Part shown: one piece after another, positions 24,978 through 33,987 of the stretch
Numbering within the stretch: position 1 is the first letter of the stretch
How the letters are laid out: each line of letters starts with the position of its first letter
Assembly: GCF_026242055.1 (NCBI RefSeq)
Contig: NZ_JAPJDL010000018.1
Location: forward strand, 1 to 64,000
Direction of reading: 5' to 3'
Length of the DNA stretch: 64,000 bases
Source: Lentzea sp. NEAU-D7
Lineage (GTDB): Bacteria; Actinomycetota; Actinomycetes; Mycobacteriales; Pseudonocardiaceae
The notes under the pieces: model-generated
The model's database searches: none
Told to the model about the DNA's origin: nothing
What the model saw: the letters and a program-made list of their open reading frames with translations, nothing else
Position numbers and translations under genes: made by a program

Positions 24978-25411
24978 GACAACCCGAGGGGGTTGGGCAT
25001 CCTCGGCGACGCCAGTGTTCTGGGCGCGGACGAGAGGTACGCGCCGACTCGCTTCACGAGCATGTTCATCTCGTAGGCGATCATGCCCATGTCCGCGTCC
25101 TCGTCACCCACCACCGCGAGGCAGGCGCCCTGCCCCGCCGCTGTGACGAACAGGTGCGCGCGCTCCATCTCCACGATGGTCTGGCGGACCTGCCCACCTC
25201 CGAAGTGCCGTCCGGTTCCGCGAGCGAGGCTCTGGAACGCCGACGCCATCGCCGAGAGGTGGTCGGAGTCGTCCTTGGAGAGCTCGGGAGAGTGGGCGAG
25301 CAGCAGGCCGTCCGCGGAGAGCACCACCGCGTGCCGGGCACCGACCACTCTCGCGACGAGGTCCTCCAGCAGCCAGTTCAGCTCGGGGTGCCCGCTGGTC
25401 AGGTCGTCCAC
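24974..25411 (-). CDS. cvnB: Roadblock/LC7 domain protein (CvnB)
   Basis: A 145-residue protein with the roadblock/LC7 fold: ELNWLLEDLVARVVGARHAVVLSADGLLLA, then ERAHLFVTAAGQGACLAVV and MGMIAYEMNMLVKRVG. The family acts as a GTPase regulator. The GTG at 25411 (VDDLTSGHPELNW) follows a modest AAGGG site and suits the family N-terminus; longer in-frame starts would run into the sensor gene. It lies between the sensor and DUF742 genes, the usual conservon order. Confidence 0.92.
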   Translation of the reverse strand: MDDLTSGHPELNWLLEDLVARVVGARHAVVLSADGLLLAHSPELSKDDSDHLSAMASAFQSLARGTGRHFGGGQVRQTIVEMERAHLFVTAAGQGACLAVVGDEDADMGMIAYEMNMLVKRVGAYLSSAPRTLASPRMPNPLGLS

Positions 25412-25436
25412 GGAAATAGCCCTTTCAGTTTCGTGA

Positions 25437-27896
25437 TCACGGTTCCACGACGTCGTCGGCCTGGCGGGCTTCACGCGTGCCCTGCTGGAAGGCGGACATG
25501 CCGTCGCGGGTGCGTTCCGCCCGTTCCTCGGGGTTGAACTCCGCGAGTTCGGGCATCGGCCGGAGTTCGTCGTTGGCCAGCTGCGGTACGAGGTGCTGCT
25601 GCCGCCTGCGGCGGGGCAGCTCCGGCCGTGTGTTCTGACGCGTCGTCGCCTCACCTTCCGCCGGGTCGTCGGCCGGCCAGGCCCCGGTCAGGCGGTCTTC
25701 CCGGGGCAGCTCGATGTGTCCGCTGCTGCTGTCCAGGTCCCTGTCCGGGCCTGGAGTCCGGTCGTTTCCCACTGCCCTCCCGGCCCAGAAGTCGTCCAGG
25801 TGGAAGGTCTCGGTGGGTCTCTCGCCCGGCCGGGAGTCCCGCACCAGGTCGCCCTGCATCGGGACCGAGGCCTCCAGGGCCTCCGGTGACCGCGACGCCT
25901 GCTGCAGCGCCTGCTGGCGGAACGTCGGCTTGGGCATCTGCTGCGAGTCGGCCGGGTCGGCCGCGCCCACCTCGCCGACGATCAGCTCGGACGGGATCAG
26001 GACCAGCGCGATGGTGCCGCCGGACGGGCAGTCGCGCAGCTCGACGTGGATGTGGCGGCGCGCGGCCAGCCGGGCGACGACGAACAGGCCCAGGCGGGAC
26101 TCGCCGCGCAGCCTCATCGCCTCGAAGTCCGGCGGCGCGGCCAGCATCTTGTTGTGCAGCTCGCGGTCCTCGGGCTTGATGCCGAGGCCGTGGTCCTCGA
26201 TCTCGATGACGAGACCCTGCGGCACCTCGCTGCTGTGGATCTCGACCTGCGAGCGCGGCGAGGAGAACGACGTCGCGTTGTCGACGAGCTCGGCGATCAG
26301 GTGGATGGTGTCCGCGACGGCGGCGCCGACGAGCGCGACCTCGGGCACCGGGTTCACCTTCACGCGGGCGTACTGCTCGGTCTCCGCGACGGCGGCGCGC
26401 ACGACGTCGAGCATGCGCACGGGCTTGCGCCACTGCCGTCCCGGCTGCTCGCCGGTGAGGATGATCAGGTTCTCGGCGTTGCGGCGCGCACGGGTCGCGA
26501 GGTGGTCGAGCTGGAAGAACGCGTCGAGGTGGTCGGGGTTCTCCTCCTCGCGCTCCAGCTTGTCGAGGATCTTGAGCTGGCGGTGCACGAGGCCCTGGTT
26601 GCGGCGCGCGATGTCGAGGAAGACCCGGTTCACGCCTTCACGGGTCTGGCTCTCCTTCACCGCCGCGGCGACGGCGGTGTACTGCGCCGCGTTGAACGCG
26701 TCGGCCACCTGCCCGATCTCGTCGTTGCCGTAGTCGAGCGCGGGCACCTCGGCGGCGACGTCGACGTGCTTGCCGTCGCGCAGCCGCTCGACGATGTCCG
26801 GCAGGCGTTCGTGCGCGAGCTTGAGCGAGTCGCTCTTCAGGCTGATCAGGCGGACGATCAACGCCTTGTTGACCAACCGGTTGGAGACGCGGACCGCGAC
26901 GAAGATGCCGGCGATGACCGCGATGAGGGCGATCAGGCTGCCGATGAGGACGGTGGTGAACTTCTCCTTGCCGTTCGCCATGGCGATGTTGACCGCGCCG
27001 GTGGACTGCTCCTGCACCATCGTGGTGAGTTCCTGCGAGACCGCGCGGGTGGCGTTCTCGTAGTCCGCCAGCGTGACCTGCTGCCCGATGGGCCGTTCCG
27101 CGTTCTGCAGCAGGCGGTTCTCCAGGGTCACCAGCTGCTGGTACGGGGCGCTGCCGGTGAGCCGCTTGAAGTGGTCGCGCACGTTCGGCAGCGAGGTGGG
27201 CTCGATGACGTTGAGCGTGAAGTGGTACGCGCCGACGAGGCTGACGAACTCGCGGTGCTCCTCCGGCGTGAACTTGCCCGTCACGATCGCACCCGCGGCG
27301 ACGGAGCTGGACCGCGACATCGCGTCGGAGGCCTGGAAGTACTGCAGCGCGCCGAGTGCGCCCTGCACCGTCTCGGCGTCGGGCACGATGCGGGCCTGCG
27401 TGCCGAACAGCGAGCCACCGGCGTCGAGCACGCTGTTGTAGTAGCGGTAGACCTCGTCCTTGGACGTCGCGCCGGACTCCAGCCGCTCCCGCTGCTCCGG
27501 CAGCTGGTCGAGCAGGCCGTTGAGCTTGTTGATGCCGTCGACGATCTCCTGCGGCGCCTGGGAGGCGAGCTCCGCGAACGCCGACTTCATCTTCTCGACG
27601 TCCTTGTCGGTGTCCTGCTGCTGATTGAGCAACGCCGACGTGCTCGAGCCGGACCGGCTCAGGCTCGTCATGGACAGCTCGCGTTCCTTCTGCAGCGACG
27701 CGAACGACTGGACCGCGGGGATCGACGCGTCCCGCGCACCGGAGGCGACCAGCTGGAGGTAGAGCCCCTCGAACACCGTGTAGGACGAGAACAGCGCCCA
27801 CATGGCCAGAAGGACGACGCTGGGAACCACCACGACACCAGTGAGCCGGGAACGAATTGTCTTGTAATTCGTCTCAGGCACGTTCTTCAGCTTCAC
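25437..27896 (-). CDS. cvnA: Conservon histidine-kinase-like sensor (CvnA)
   Basis: An 819-residue membrane protein. An N-terminal helix (LTGVVVVPSVVLLAMWALF) precedes a large extracytoplasmic nitrate/nitrite-sensor-type helical domain (about residues 45-310). A second helix (VLIGSLIALIAVIAGIFVAV), a HAMP-like linker and a GHKL ATPase follow (N box ELVDNAT, G1 EDHGLGI, G2 RLGLFVVARLA). The final 170 residues are Pro/Arg-rich and disordered. The helix preceding the ATPase has RNQGLVHRQLKILDKLE rather than a clear phospho-acceptor His motif. The GTG at 27896 (VKLKNVPETN, with GGAG upstream) is preferred to the GTG at 27941, which would introduce a rare TTA codon. Confidence 0.9.
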   Translation of the reverse strand: MKLKNVPETNYKTIRSRLTGVVVVPSVVLLAMWALFSSYTVFEGLYLQLVASGARDASIPAVQSFASLQKERELSMTSLSRSGSSTSALLNQQQDTDKDVEKMKSAFAELASQAPQEIVDGINKLNGLLDQLPEQRERLESGATSKDEVYRYYNSVLDAGGSLFGTQARIVPDAETVQGALGALQYFQASDAMSRSSSVAAGAIVTGKFTPEEHREFVSLVGAYHFTLNVIEPTSLPNVRDHFKRLTGSAPYQQLVTLENRLLQNAERPIGQQVTLADYENATRAVSQELTTMVQEQSTGAVNIAMANGKEKFTTVLIGSLIALIAVIAGIFVAVRVSNRLVNKALIVRLISLKSDSLKLAHERLPDIVERLRDGKHVDVAAEVPALDYGNDEIGQVADAFNAAQYTAVAAAVKESQTREGVNRVFLDIARRNQGLVHRQLKILDKLEREEENPDHLDAFFQLDHLATRARRNAENLIILTGEQPGRQWRKPVRMLDVVRAAVAETEQYARVKVNPVPEVALVGAAVADTIHLIAELVDNATSFSSPRSQVEIHSSEVPQGLVIEIEDHGLGIKPEDRELHNKMLAAPPDFEAMRLRGESRLGLFVVARLAARRHIHVELRDCPSGGTIALVLIPSELIVGEVGAADPADSQQMPKPTFRQQALQQASRSPEALEASVPMQGDLVRDSRPGERPTETFHLDDFWAGRAVGNDRTPGPDRDLDSSSGHIELPREDRLTGAWPADDPAEGEATTRQNTRPELPRRRRQQHLVPQLANDELRPMPELAEFNPEERAERTRDGMSAFQQGTREARQADDVVEP

Positions 27897-27941
27897 AACG
27901 CTCCACGACCACCCGAATTGGCGACGGAAAGATAACACCAC

Positions 27942-28906
27942 ATGATCAACATGACCAACAGCGATGATCTTGAGGGGGTGAGTGCAGAGTACTCAGTCGG
28001 ATGCGCAACGCAACACCCCCGTTCCGAGGATCGGTCTCGCTCGTTGTGGTGTATGAACGCGCTCTCCCAGGCGGGGGCGGGCCTCCGTGACCGAGCGGGC
28101 GAAAGGATGCGAGCTGGGCTTTTGCTAACTGAACTGTGGAAACGCGGCGCTATTGACCGCGAACTTGACAGCCGCGCACGGCGTCTCCTGCCCGAGAACG
28201 GAGCGCGACCAATCGTCGCTATCCGTCACCGGCTCTTATTCGGGAATTCGCATGACGATCACGGTGACCGGCGTGATCAACAGACGGCATTCCTCGATCG
28301 TGATCACGGGGACCGGCCTCTCCCGCATCACCGAGGACGCCGTGATGCCGCTGGTCACCGCCATGACGCAACAGCTCCGGCCACGAGGAGCACCGAGTGG
28401 GCGCGCGTCGCAATGACACGATCGGGCACTGATGGAACCGCCGGTGCCCACCAATGCCTTACCGGCCGAGCGCCGAGGCCGACGACCACCACCGCAGTGG
28501 CCTAGGCCACAGCCGCGGGCCACCCGGCGGCCCGAAGATCGCGCACCCGCGCCGGCGGTTTCCTGTCTGATTTCTGCCCGCATGCCCCCGGACCCAATCC
28601 GGTGCGCACCTCGCCGATACCCGCCGCTCGATCCGTTCGGGGACAAGACCGGCGTTTTGGTGCGTTTCGACCGGGACGACGGACTCGGTCCGCACGCTCT
28701 CCCCGAGGCGGAGTCCACGCGGGACTGAAAAGCTTTCGCCCGGCTCGAACGCGTCCGCAAGTCCTTCGACGACGGTGCGACTCCGCGGTTTTCCTTCTGC
28801 CTCAGCGGCGAACGTGCACCATCTTCACCAAAGGCGGGCCGTGCGGCTGAACCGCGACACGGCGATTCAGCCCGCGACGGACAGTGACTACCGCTACGGT
28901 GAGTAG
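27942..28906. other. About 960-bp intergenic region between divergent operons
   Basis: The stretch separates the conservon from the ABC pair. Only one small open frame with good third-position G/C (28252-28416) stands out. The rest shows no recognisable protein, tRNA or strong hairpin. Both outer ends should carry promoters, but I cannot pick confident -35/-10 boxes. Confidence 0.5.
28252..28416 (+). CDS. Possible 54-residue hypothetical protein
   Basis: A short frame starting ATG (MTITVTGVINRRHSSIVITG) with mostly G/C third positions and no rare codons. It has a beta-strand-like start and an acidic/amphipathic middle (LSRITEDAVMPLVTAMTQQL). No clear ribosome site precedes it, and no family is recognised. 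It could be a small regulator in the conservon promoter region or a chance frame. Confidence 0.3.
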   Translation: MTITVTGVINRRHSSIVITGTGLSRITEDAVMPLVTAMTQQLRPRGAPSGRASQ

Positions 28907-29785
28907 GTGCTTGCAGCGTGGGGGCTGACCAAGGCCTACGAGGGTCGTACCGTCGTCGATCAGGTGGGCTTCGAGCTCCAGCCGGGCACCGTGACCGCCT
29001 TCCTGGGGCCCAACGGCGCCGGCAAGTCGACGACGCTGCGCATGATCACCGGGCTGACCCGGCCCGATCGCGGCCAGGCGACGATCGCGGGGCGCGCGTT
29101 CACCGCGTGGCCCAACCCCTCCCACGTCGCGGGGGTGCTGCTCGACGCGGCGGCCGTCCACCCAGGACGCAGCGGCCGGAGCCACCTGCGGATGGCCGCT
29201 ACGCTGTCCGGTGTGCCCGCGCGCAGGGCCGACGAGGTGCTGGAGGTGCTGGGGCTGGCCGACGCCGCCACCCGCAAGATCGGCAAGTACAGCCTCGGCA
29301 TGCGCCAGCGGCTCGGCATCGCCCACGCGCTGCTCACCGATCCGCCGCTGCTCGTGCTCGACGAGCCCATCAACGGTCTCGACCCCGAGGGCATCCGCGC
29401 GGTGCGCAACCTGTTGCGGGCACACGCTTCCCGGGGAGGCACCGTGCTGCTGTCGAGCCACGTCCTGTCCGAAGTGGACCAGACGGCCGACCGCGTGCTG
29501 GTGATCGGCGGCGGGCGGATCGTGGCGGACGGGCCGCTGGCGAGCCTGACCACCTCCTCCCGTTCCCTGGTGCGCGCCAAGGACGTGAACCGCCTGGCGG
29601 AGTCGCTGCGGCGAGCCGGCATCGCCGTCCAGCCCGCGCCGGACGGCTTCCTCGCCGCGCACGCGCCGGTCGAGAGGATCTCCGACGTCACGTTCGCCGC
29701 GGGAATCCCGCTGCTGGGGCTGCGCGAGGAGCAGATGAGCCTGGAAGACCTGTTCTTCCGCCTGACCAGTGGGGGTAGGTCATGA
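28907..29785 (+). CDS. ABC transporter ATP-binding protein (ABC-2 type)
   Basis: A 292-residue ATPase. Walker A is FLGPNGAGKSTTLRM, the signature region is KIGKYSLGMRQRLGIAHALL, Walker B is PLLVLDEPINGLDPEG and the switch His is in VLLSSHVLSEVDQ. A C-terminal extension of about 70 residues follows, as in DrrA/CcmA-type multidrug exporters. GTG 28907 begins the frame. The permease gene starts in an ATGA overlap. The cargo is unknown; antibiotic, peptide or lipid efflux are typical for the class. Confidence 0.92.
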   Translation: MLAAWGLTKAYEGRTVVDQVGFELQPGTVTAFLGPNGAGKSTTLRMITGLTRPDRGQATIAGRAFTAWPNPSHVAGVLLDAAAVHPGRSGRSHLRMAATLSGVPARRADEVLEVLGLADAATRKIGKYSLGMRQRLGIAHALLTDPPLLVLDEPINGLDPEGIRAVRNLLRAHASRGGTVLLSSHVLSEVDQTADRVLVIGGGRIVADGPLASLTTSSRSLVRAKDVNRLAESLRRAGIAVQPAPDGFLAAHAPVERISDVTFAAGIPLLGLREEQMSLEDLFFRLTSGGRS

Positions 29786-30591
29786 CCGTCGGTCATCCGG
29801 CCGCGTGGCAGCAGCACCAGGCGGCGCCGCCTGCCGCACCAGGCCCGTGGGCCGCCCGTGCCGCCCGGTCGTCGTCGTTCTGGCGGCTGGTGGCGGTGGA
29901 GGCGCGCAAGCTCGTCGGCACGCGGTCGGACAAGATCGTGATGGCCTGCGCGCCGGTGTTCCTGATCGGGCTGATGGCGCTGTTCACGTTGCCTCAGACG
30001 AACCTCGCGAGCGCGGGCAGGCAGCTGCAGCCGGTGCTCATGGTGATCCAGCTCGGTCTGCTGCTGGTCTTCGCGACAGTGATCAAGCTCGTCGCGGGCG
30101 AGTGGCAGTACAAGAGCGTGCAGCCCACGCTGCTGGTGCAGCCCTCGCGCCCGCGCTACCTGCTGGCGCAGGGCACGGTGCTCGCCGGCGTGTGGCTGGC
30201 GTGCTCGGTGTTCACGTTCGTCCTGTACCCGTTGCTGATCAAGAGCGCGGCGCAGGGCCTCAACCACACCTACCTGCTCGGCTCACGGCCGGGCTGGGTG
30301 CTCGGCGTGACGATGCTCGCCACCGCGCAGGTGCTGCTCACGGCGTTGATCGTCTCGCTGCTCATCCCGAACACGGGCGGCTCGCTGACGGTGTTCTTCG
30401 TGGTCGTGCCGCTGCTGGCGGTGGCCCGCCTCGCGCTGCCGGAGGTGTTCGGGCTGATCTACCCGCTCGAAGCGGCCTGGCACATGGCCGGTGACGGCGC
30501 GGGATGGCCGCAGACGATCTCGTCGCTGGTGATCTGGCTGACGCTGCTCGCCGTCTCGCTCGTGGTGCTCGGCCGGCGCGACGCGGGCTGA
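29782..30591 (+). CDS. ABC-2 family permease
   Basis: A 269-residue membrane protein with six hydrophobic segments, including IVMACAPVFLIGLMALF, LLLVFATVIKLVAGEWQ and LVIWLTLLAVSLVVLG. The N-terminal 35 residues are Ala/Pro-rich and cytoplasmic. The loop EWQYKSVQPTLLVQPSR between helices is typical of ABC-2 permeases. It works with the ATPase encoded by the overlapping upstream gene. It ends three bases before the convergent lipoprotein stop. Confidence 0.88.
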   Translation: MTVGHPAAWQQHQAAPPAAPGPWAARAARSSSFWRLVAVEARKLVGTRSDKIVMACAPVFLIGLMALFTLPQTNLASAGRQLQPVLMVIQLGLLLVFATVIKLVAGEWQYKSVQPTLLVQPSRPRYLLAQGTVLAGVWLACSVFTFVLYPLLIKSAAQGLNHTYLLGSRPGWVLGVTMLATAQVLLTALIVSLLIPNTGGSLTVFFVVVPLLAVARLALPEVFGLIYPLEAAWHMAGDGAGWPQTISSLVIWLTLLAVSLVVLGRRDAG

Positions 30592-30594
30592 GGC

Positions 30595-31242
30595 TCAGCC
30601 GGCCCGGCTGCCGCCGTTCTCGTCGATCAGTGGCAGCAGCTTCTCCGCCGCCTCCCTGGCCCTGGGGCAGAACTCGCGCAGGGCGCGGTCGATCGGCTGG
30701 TCGACGTCCTGGGCCGACAGGGCGAGGCTCTCGTCGAAGTCCATCGAGGCGGTGACCTCGAACGGCTGCTCGGAGCCGGTGTCGACGGTGACCGTGCAGC
30801 TGTCGTTGACCGAACCGGCGATCTTGGTGATGGCGTAGTAGCGGTCCAGCAGGATCGACCGCTGGAAGTAGCCGCCCCCGCCGAGGTCGCCGTTCCAGGC
30901 GTCGGAGAAGTACTGGGCCTTCGACCTGCGGTTCGACATCGGGCTGAACAGGTGGATCGAGAGGTTCCCCCACGGCTCCCGCGCGGTGCAGCCGCCGCCC
31001 ATGCCGTCGGCGGGCTTGGACTCCAGTCCGAGCACGGACTGGAGGTCGCGCGGAAGCGTGCCGCACCTGTTGTCGAAGACGGCGGGCCGCGACTTCACGA
31101 AATCCAGGTTGTCGTAGTTGACCGCCTGCGGGTCCAGCTCCGGTCCCGGCGTGGCCACCGGCGGTTCTGGTGGCGCGGTGCAGGCCGTGAGGGCCGCGAT
31201 GCAGGCCAGCAGTGCGGTGCGACGGATCGTGCGCGTACCCAT
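30595..31242 (-). CDS. DUF3558-like lipoprotein
   Basis: A 215-residue secreted protein with a signal peptide ending in the lipobox LTAC (LLACIAALTAC), then a Pro-rich spacer. The folded part has four cysteines (DNRC, GGGC, NDSC and EFC), likely forming two disulfides, and the pattern seen in actinobacterial DUF3558 lipoproteins. The gene is convergent with the ABC permease. The family has no established function. Confidence 0.7.
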   Translation of the reverse strand: MGTRTIRRTALLACIAALTACTAPPEPPVATPGPELDPQAVNYDNLDFVKSRPAVFDNRCGTLPRDLQSVLGLESKPADGMGGGCTAREPWGNLSIHLFSPMSNRRSKAQYFSDAWNGDLGGGGYFQRSILLDRYYAITKIAGSVNDSCTVTVDTGSEQPFEVTASMDFDESLALSAQDVDQPIDRALREFCPRAREAAEKLLPLIDENGGSRAG

Positions 31243-31692
31243 GCCGTCAGTTCAGCACATCCGCGATCTTCCGGCGCCGGTTCGGCGCGGTCGACCGGGT
31301 GCACGACCGGGTGACGCGCGGTCAGGACGGCGCGCCCGTCCAGTCCCTGTTCACTCTTCTGCTCCCCCTCCACATGTTTGTCTGTGGCGGCAGGCTGAGC
31401 CCCCAGCCCCGGCCTGCCGCCACACCCCCCAGCACAAGACGACGTCTCGCGTTGCCGTCCGGAACCAGCATGTCCCGCAACGGCTCCGCGGGGCAGGGGT
31501 CTCCCGTCTCCCGATCACGCGGGCGACGGGAGACGCCTGGGATTCGGCGGGACGGCGGATCAGACTCGGAGGGCAGCCAGGCGTCCGCCGACGCCGGCGC
31601 TCCGGGGGGACTGGGCCTGCGACCAGCGGCTCAGTAGTCTGCAACGGTCGATTCACCGGCCGCCTGGGGGCGGCGGTCGAGGACGGGGACGA
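31243..31692. other. Intergenic region with two strong stem-loops
   Basis: This 450-bp divergent region holds no gene I can support. One perfect 13-bp inverted repeat occupies 31383-31395 / 31412-31424 (TGTGGCGGCAGGC / GCCTGCCGCCACA, 16-nt loop). A second 10-bp repeat occupies 31499-31508 / 31525-31534 (GTCTCCCGTC / GACGGGAGAC), with inner CCCG/CGGG pairing. They may be terminators or regulator sites for the flanking genes. Confidence 0.6.
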
Positions 31693-32994
31693 ATGGCTGA
31701 GCAGTCGGATGTCTTTGGGGTGGAGCTGCGGCGGCTGCGCACCGCGGCGGGCCTGTCGCTGGCGGCGCTGGCGGCGCAGGTCCACTACAGCAAGGGCTAT
31801 CTGGGCAAGATCGAGACTGGCTTCAAGCAACCAGGTGTTGATCTGGCCCGGCGCTGCGACGCGGTTCTCGGAGCCGGTGGACGCCTGGCAGCCCTGGTGG
31901 ACCAGCCCGCCCCCGCGAGCCCGCTCGCAGCCGTCGCGGCCGACGGCGACGGCGAAGTGTGGGTGATGAGCATGGCTCCGGACGGGTCGAGCTGGATGGT
32001 TCCGATGCCCCGGCGCGAGGCGATCGCGACGGGCGCCGCCTCGTTGCTCGGGCTGACGCTGGGAGCTCCCCGCGCCGCCTCCGCCAGCGCGGTCCACGAC
32101 GGCACGCTGGCGGCGTTCCGCTCGTTGTTCGCCGAGGTCAGGAAGCTGGGACAGACGACGAGCCCGAGCGTGGTGCTGCCGATGGTCACGGTGCACACCC
32201 ACACGTTGCGCGGCATGGCCAACGGCGCCCCCGCGCCCGTTCGCGAACAGCTGCTGGGGCTCGCCGCCCGCTACAGCGAGTACGCCGGGTGGATGGCCCA
32301 GGAGGCCGGCGACGACCGGGCCGCGATGTGGTGGACCCGCAACGCCGTCGAGATGGGCGCCGCGGCCGGTGACACCGAGATGGCCACGTACTCGCTGATC
32401 AGGCAGGCGTTGATCACGCTCTACCGCGACGACGCCGCCGGCACCGTCGACCTGGCCCAGCAGGCGCAGGCCGCGCCGGGCACCTCCCCGCGCGTCCAGG
32501 GGCTCGCCGCGTTGCGGGAGGCCCAGGGCCACGCGCTGGCCTGCGACTACGACAACTGCCGGCGGGCGCTCGACCGCGCCGCCGTCCTGCTCGCCAGGGC
32601 GGACAACGCCGACGGCATGGTCATCGGCTCCGCCTCGGTCAGCGGCGCAGATCTGATCAGCCTCGTCGAGGCCTGGTGCCTGCACGACCTCGGCCAGTCC
32701 CGCCAGGCGGCGGACGTCTTCGACCGCCAGCTCTCGCTGGTGCCGGACAGCGCCCACCGCACCCACGCGCGCTTCGGCGCCCGCCGCGCCCTCGCCTACG
32801 CCTCCGCGGGAGACATCGACCACGCGAGCGCGTTGACCGCGAAGGTCCTCGACGCCGCCGACCTGGTCGACTCGGCCACCGTGCGCCAGGACCTCAAGCA
32901 ACTGGCCAGGCTCCTGGGCCGCGAGCGCAGGCAGGCCTCGGTCAGCGAGGTCTACCCCCGCCTCAACGCGGCTCTGCGCAGTCAGCTCCACTGA
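31693..32994 (+). CDS. XRE-family regulator with TPR-like sensor region
   Basis: A 433-residue protein. Residues about 5-60 are a Cro/C1-type helix-turn-helix (VELRRLRTAAGLSLAALAAQ, HYSKGYLGKIETG). A short spacer with a hydrophobic stretch follows (MPRREAIATGAASLLGLTLG). The remaining 300 residues are alpha-helical, TPR-like, with repeating Ala/Leu-rich helices (YSEYAGWMAQEAGDDRAAMWW, ALAYASAGDIDHASALTAKV). Such regulators are abundant in actinomycetes and often sense peptides or protein partners. It precedes the MoxR operon by 36 bases and could control it. Confidence 0.87.
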   Translation: MAEQSDVFGVELRRLRTAAGLSLAALAAQVHYSKGYLGKIETGFKQPGVDLARRCDAVLGAGGRLAALVDQPAPASPLAAVAADGDGEVWVMSMAPDGSSWMVPMPRREAIATGAASLLGLTLGAPRAASASAVHDGTLAAFRSLFAEVRKLGQTTSPSVVLPMVTVHTHTLRGMANGAPAPVREQLLGLAARYSEYAGWMAQEAGDDRAAMWWTRNAVEMGAAAGDTEMATYSLIRQALITLYRDDAAGTVDLAQQAQAAPGTSPRVQGLAALREAQGHALACDYDNCRRALDRAAVLLARADNADGMVIGSASVSGADLISLVEAWCLHDLGQSRQAADVFDRQLSLVPDSAHRTHARFGARRALAYASAGDIDHASALTAKVLDAADLVDSATVRQDLKQLARLLGRERRQASVSEVYPRLNAALRSQLH

Positions 32995-33030
32995 CGATTC
33001 ACCGAACACCAGCACGATGGGGGCGTCGAA

Positions 33031-33987
33031 GTGTCCGATGCGGCGATTTTCCAGCGCAGGTTCGAGGCGCTGGCCGCGAACGTCGAGGACTTCATCCGCG
33101 GCAAGCCGGAGGTGGTCAGGCTCGCGCTCGTGTGCCTGCTCGCCGAGGGACACCTGCTGATCGAGGACGTACCGGGCGTGGCGAAGACCTCGCTCGCCAA
33201 GGCGATCGCGCGTTCGGTCGCGGGCGCGGAGGTGAAGCGGATCCAGTTCACCCCCGACCTGCTCCCGTCCGACGTGACCGGCGTGCAGGTCTACGACCAG
33301 GGCCGCTCGCGCTTCGAGTTCCGCCAGGGCCCCGTCTTCACCCACATCCTGCTGGGCGACGAGATCAACCGCGCCTCCCCCAAGACCCAGTCGGCACTGC
33401 TGGAGGTCATGGCCGAGGGCCAGGTGACCGTCGACGGCCGCCCGATCCCGGTGCCCTACCCGTTCCTGTGCATCGCCACCCAGAACCCGGTCGAGCACCA
33501 GGGCACCTACGCCCTGCCGGAAGCGCAGCTGGACAGGTTCATGATGCGCATCAGCATCGGCTACCCCGAGAACCTGGCCGACGAGGTCAGCATCCTGTCC
33601 TACGGCGTCACCCGCCGCCGCCCGGACGAGCTCAAGTCCGTGATGGAACTGGACGACCTCCGCCTGATGATCCGCGCCGTCCGCGAGCAGCGCGTGGCCG
33701 ACGACCTCCGCGAGTACGTGGCCCGCCTGGTCCGCGCCACCCGCGTACACCCGGACGTCGAGCTGGGCGTGAGCCCGCGCGGCGGCATAGCCATGATCAC
33801 CGCGGCCCAGGCCTACGCGCTGGCCGCGGGCCGTCCCTACGTGACGGCGGACGACGTGAAGGCCGTGGCGGTGCCCGTGCTGAACCACCGCCTGCTCCTC
33901 ACCCCGGAAGCCCGCATCCAGCAACGCACCTCGGAGTCGGTGCTCCGGGACGTCCTGGCGACCGCGCCGGTGCCGGCGGGCCGATGA
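33031..33987 (+). CDS. MoxR-family AAA+ ATPase
   Basis: A 318-residue AAA+ protein. Walker A is IEDVPGVAKTSLAKAIA (variant P-loop typical of MoxR), Walker B is HILLGDEINRASPKTQSALLE, sensor 1 is CIATQNPVEHQGTYALPEAQ, and the C-terminal AAA lid follows. GTG 33031 is the start, after GGGGGCG. Its ATGA overlap with the DUF58 gene forms the classic MoxR-DUF58-transglutaminase set. These act as chaperone-like systems at the envelope; the client is unknown. Confidence 0.93.
   Translation: MSDAAIFQRRFEALAANVEDFIRGKPEVVRLALVCLLAEGHLLIEDVPGVAKTSLAKAIARSVAGAEVKRIQFTPDLLPSDVTGVQVYDQGRSRFEFRQGPVFTHILLGDEINRASPKTQSALLEVMAEGQVTVDGRPIPVPYPFLCIATQNPVEHQGTYALPEAQLDRFMMRISIGYPENLADEVSILSYGVTRRRPDELKSVMELDDLRLMIRAVREQRVADDLREYVARLVRATRVHPDVELGVSPRGGIAMITAAQAYALAAGRPYVTADDVKAVAVPVLNHRLLLTPEARIQQRTSESVLRDVLATAPVPAGR

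Noticed and set aside
28432..28728. A 98-residue plus-strand frame before the ABC ATPase gene
   Set aside because: Pro/Arg-rich shadow-like composition, no ribosome site and no similarity I can recognise.
31212..31637. A plus-strand frame through the intergenic stem-loops
   Set aside because: It spans two perfect inverted repeats and is Gly/Arg/Ser-rich without a start signal, so it is more likely non-coding.
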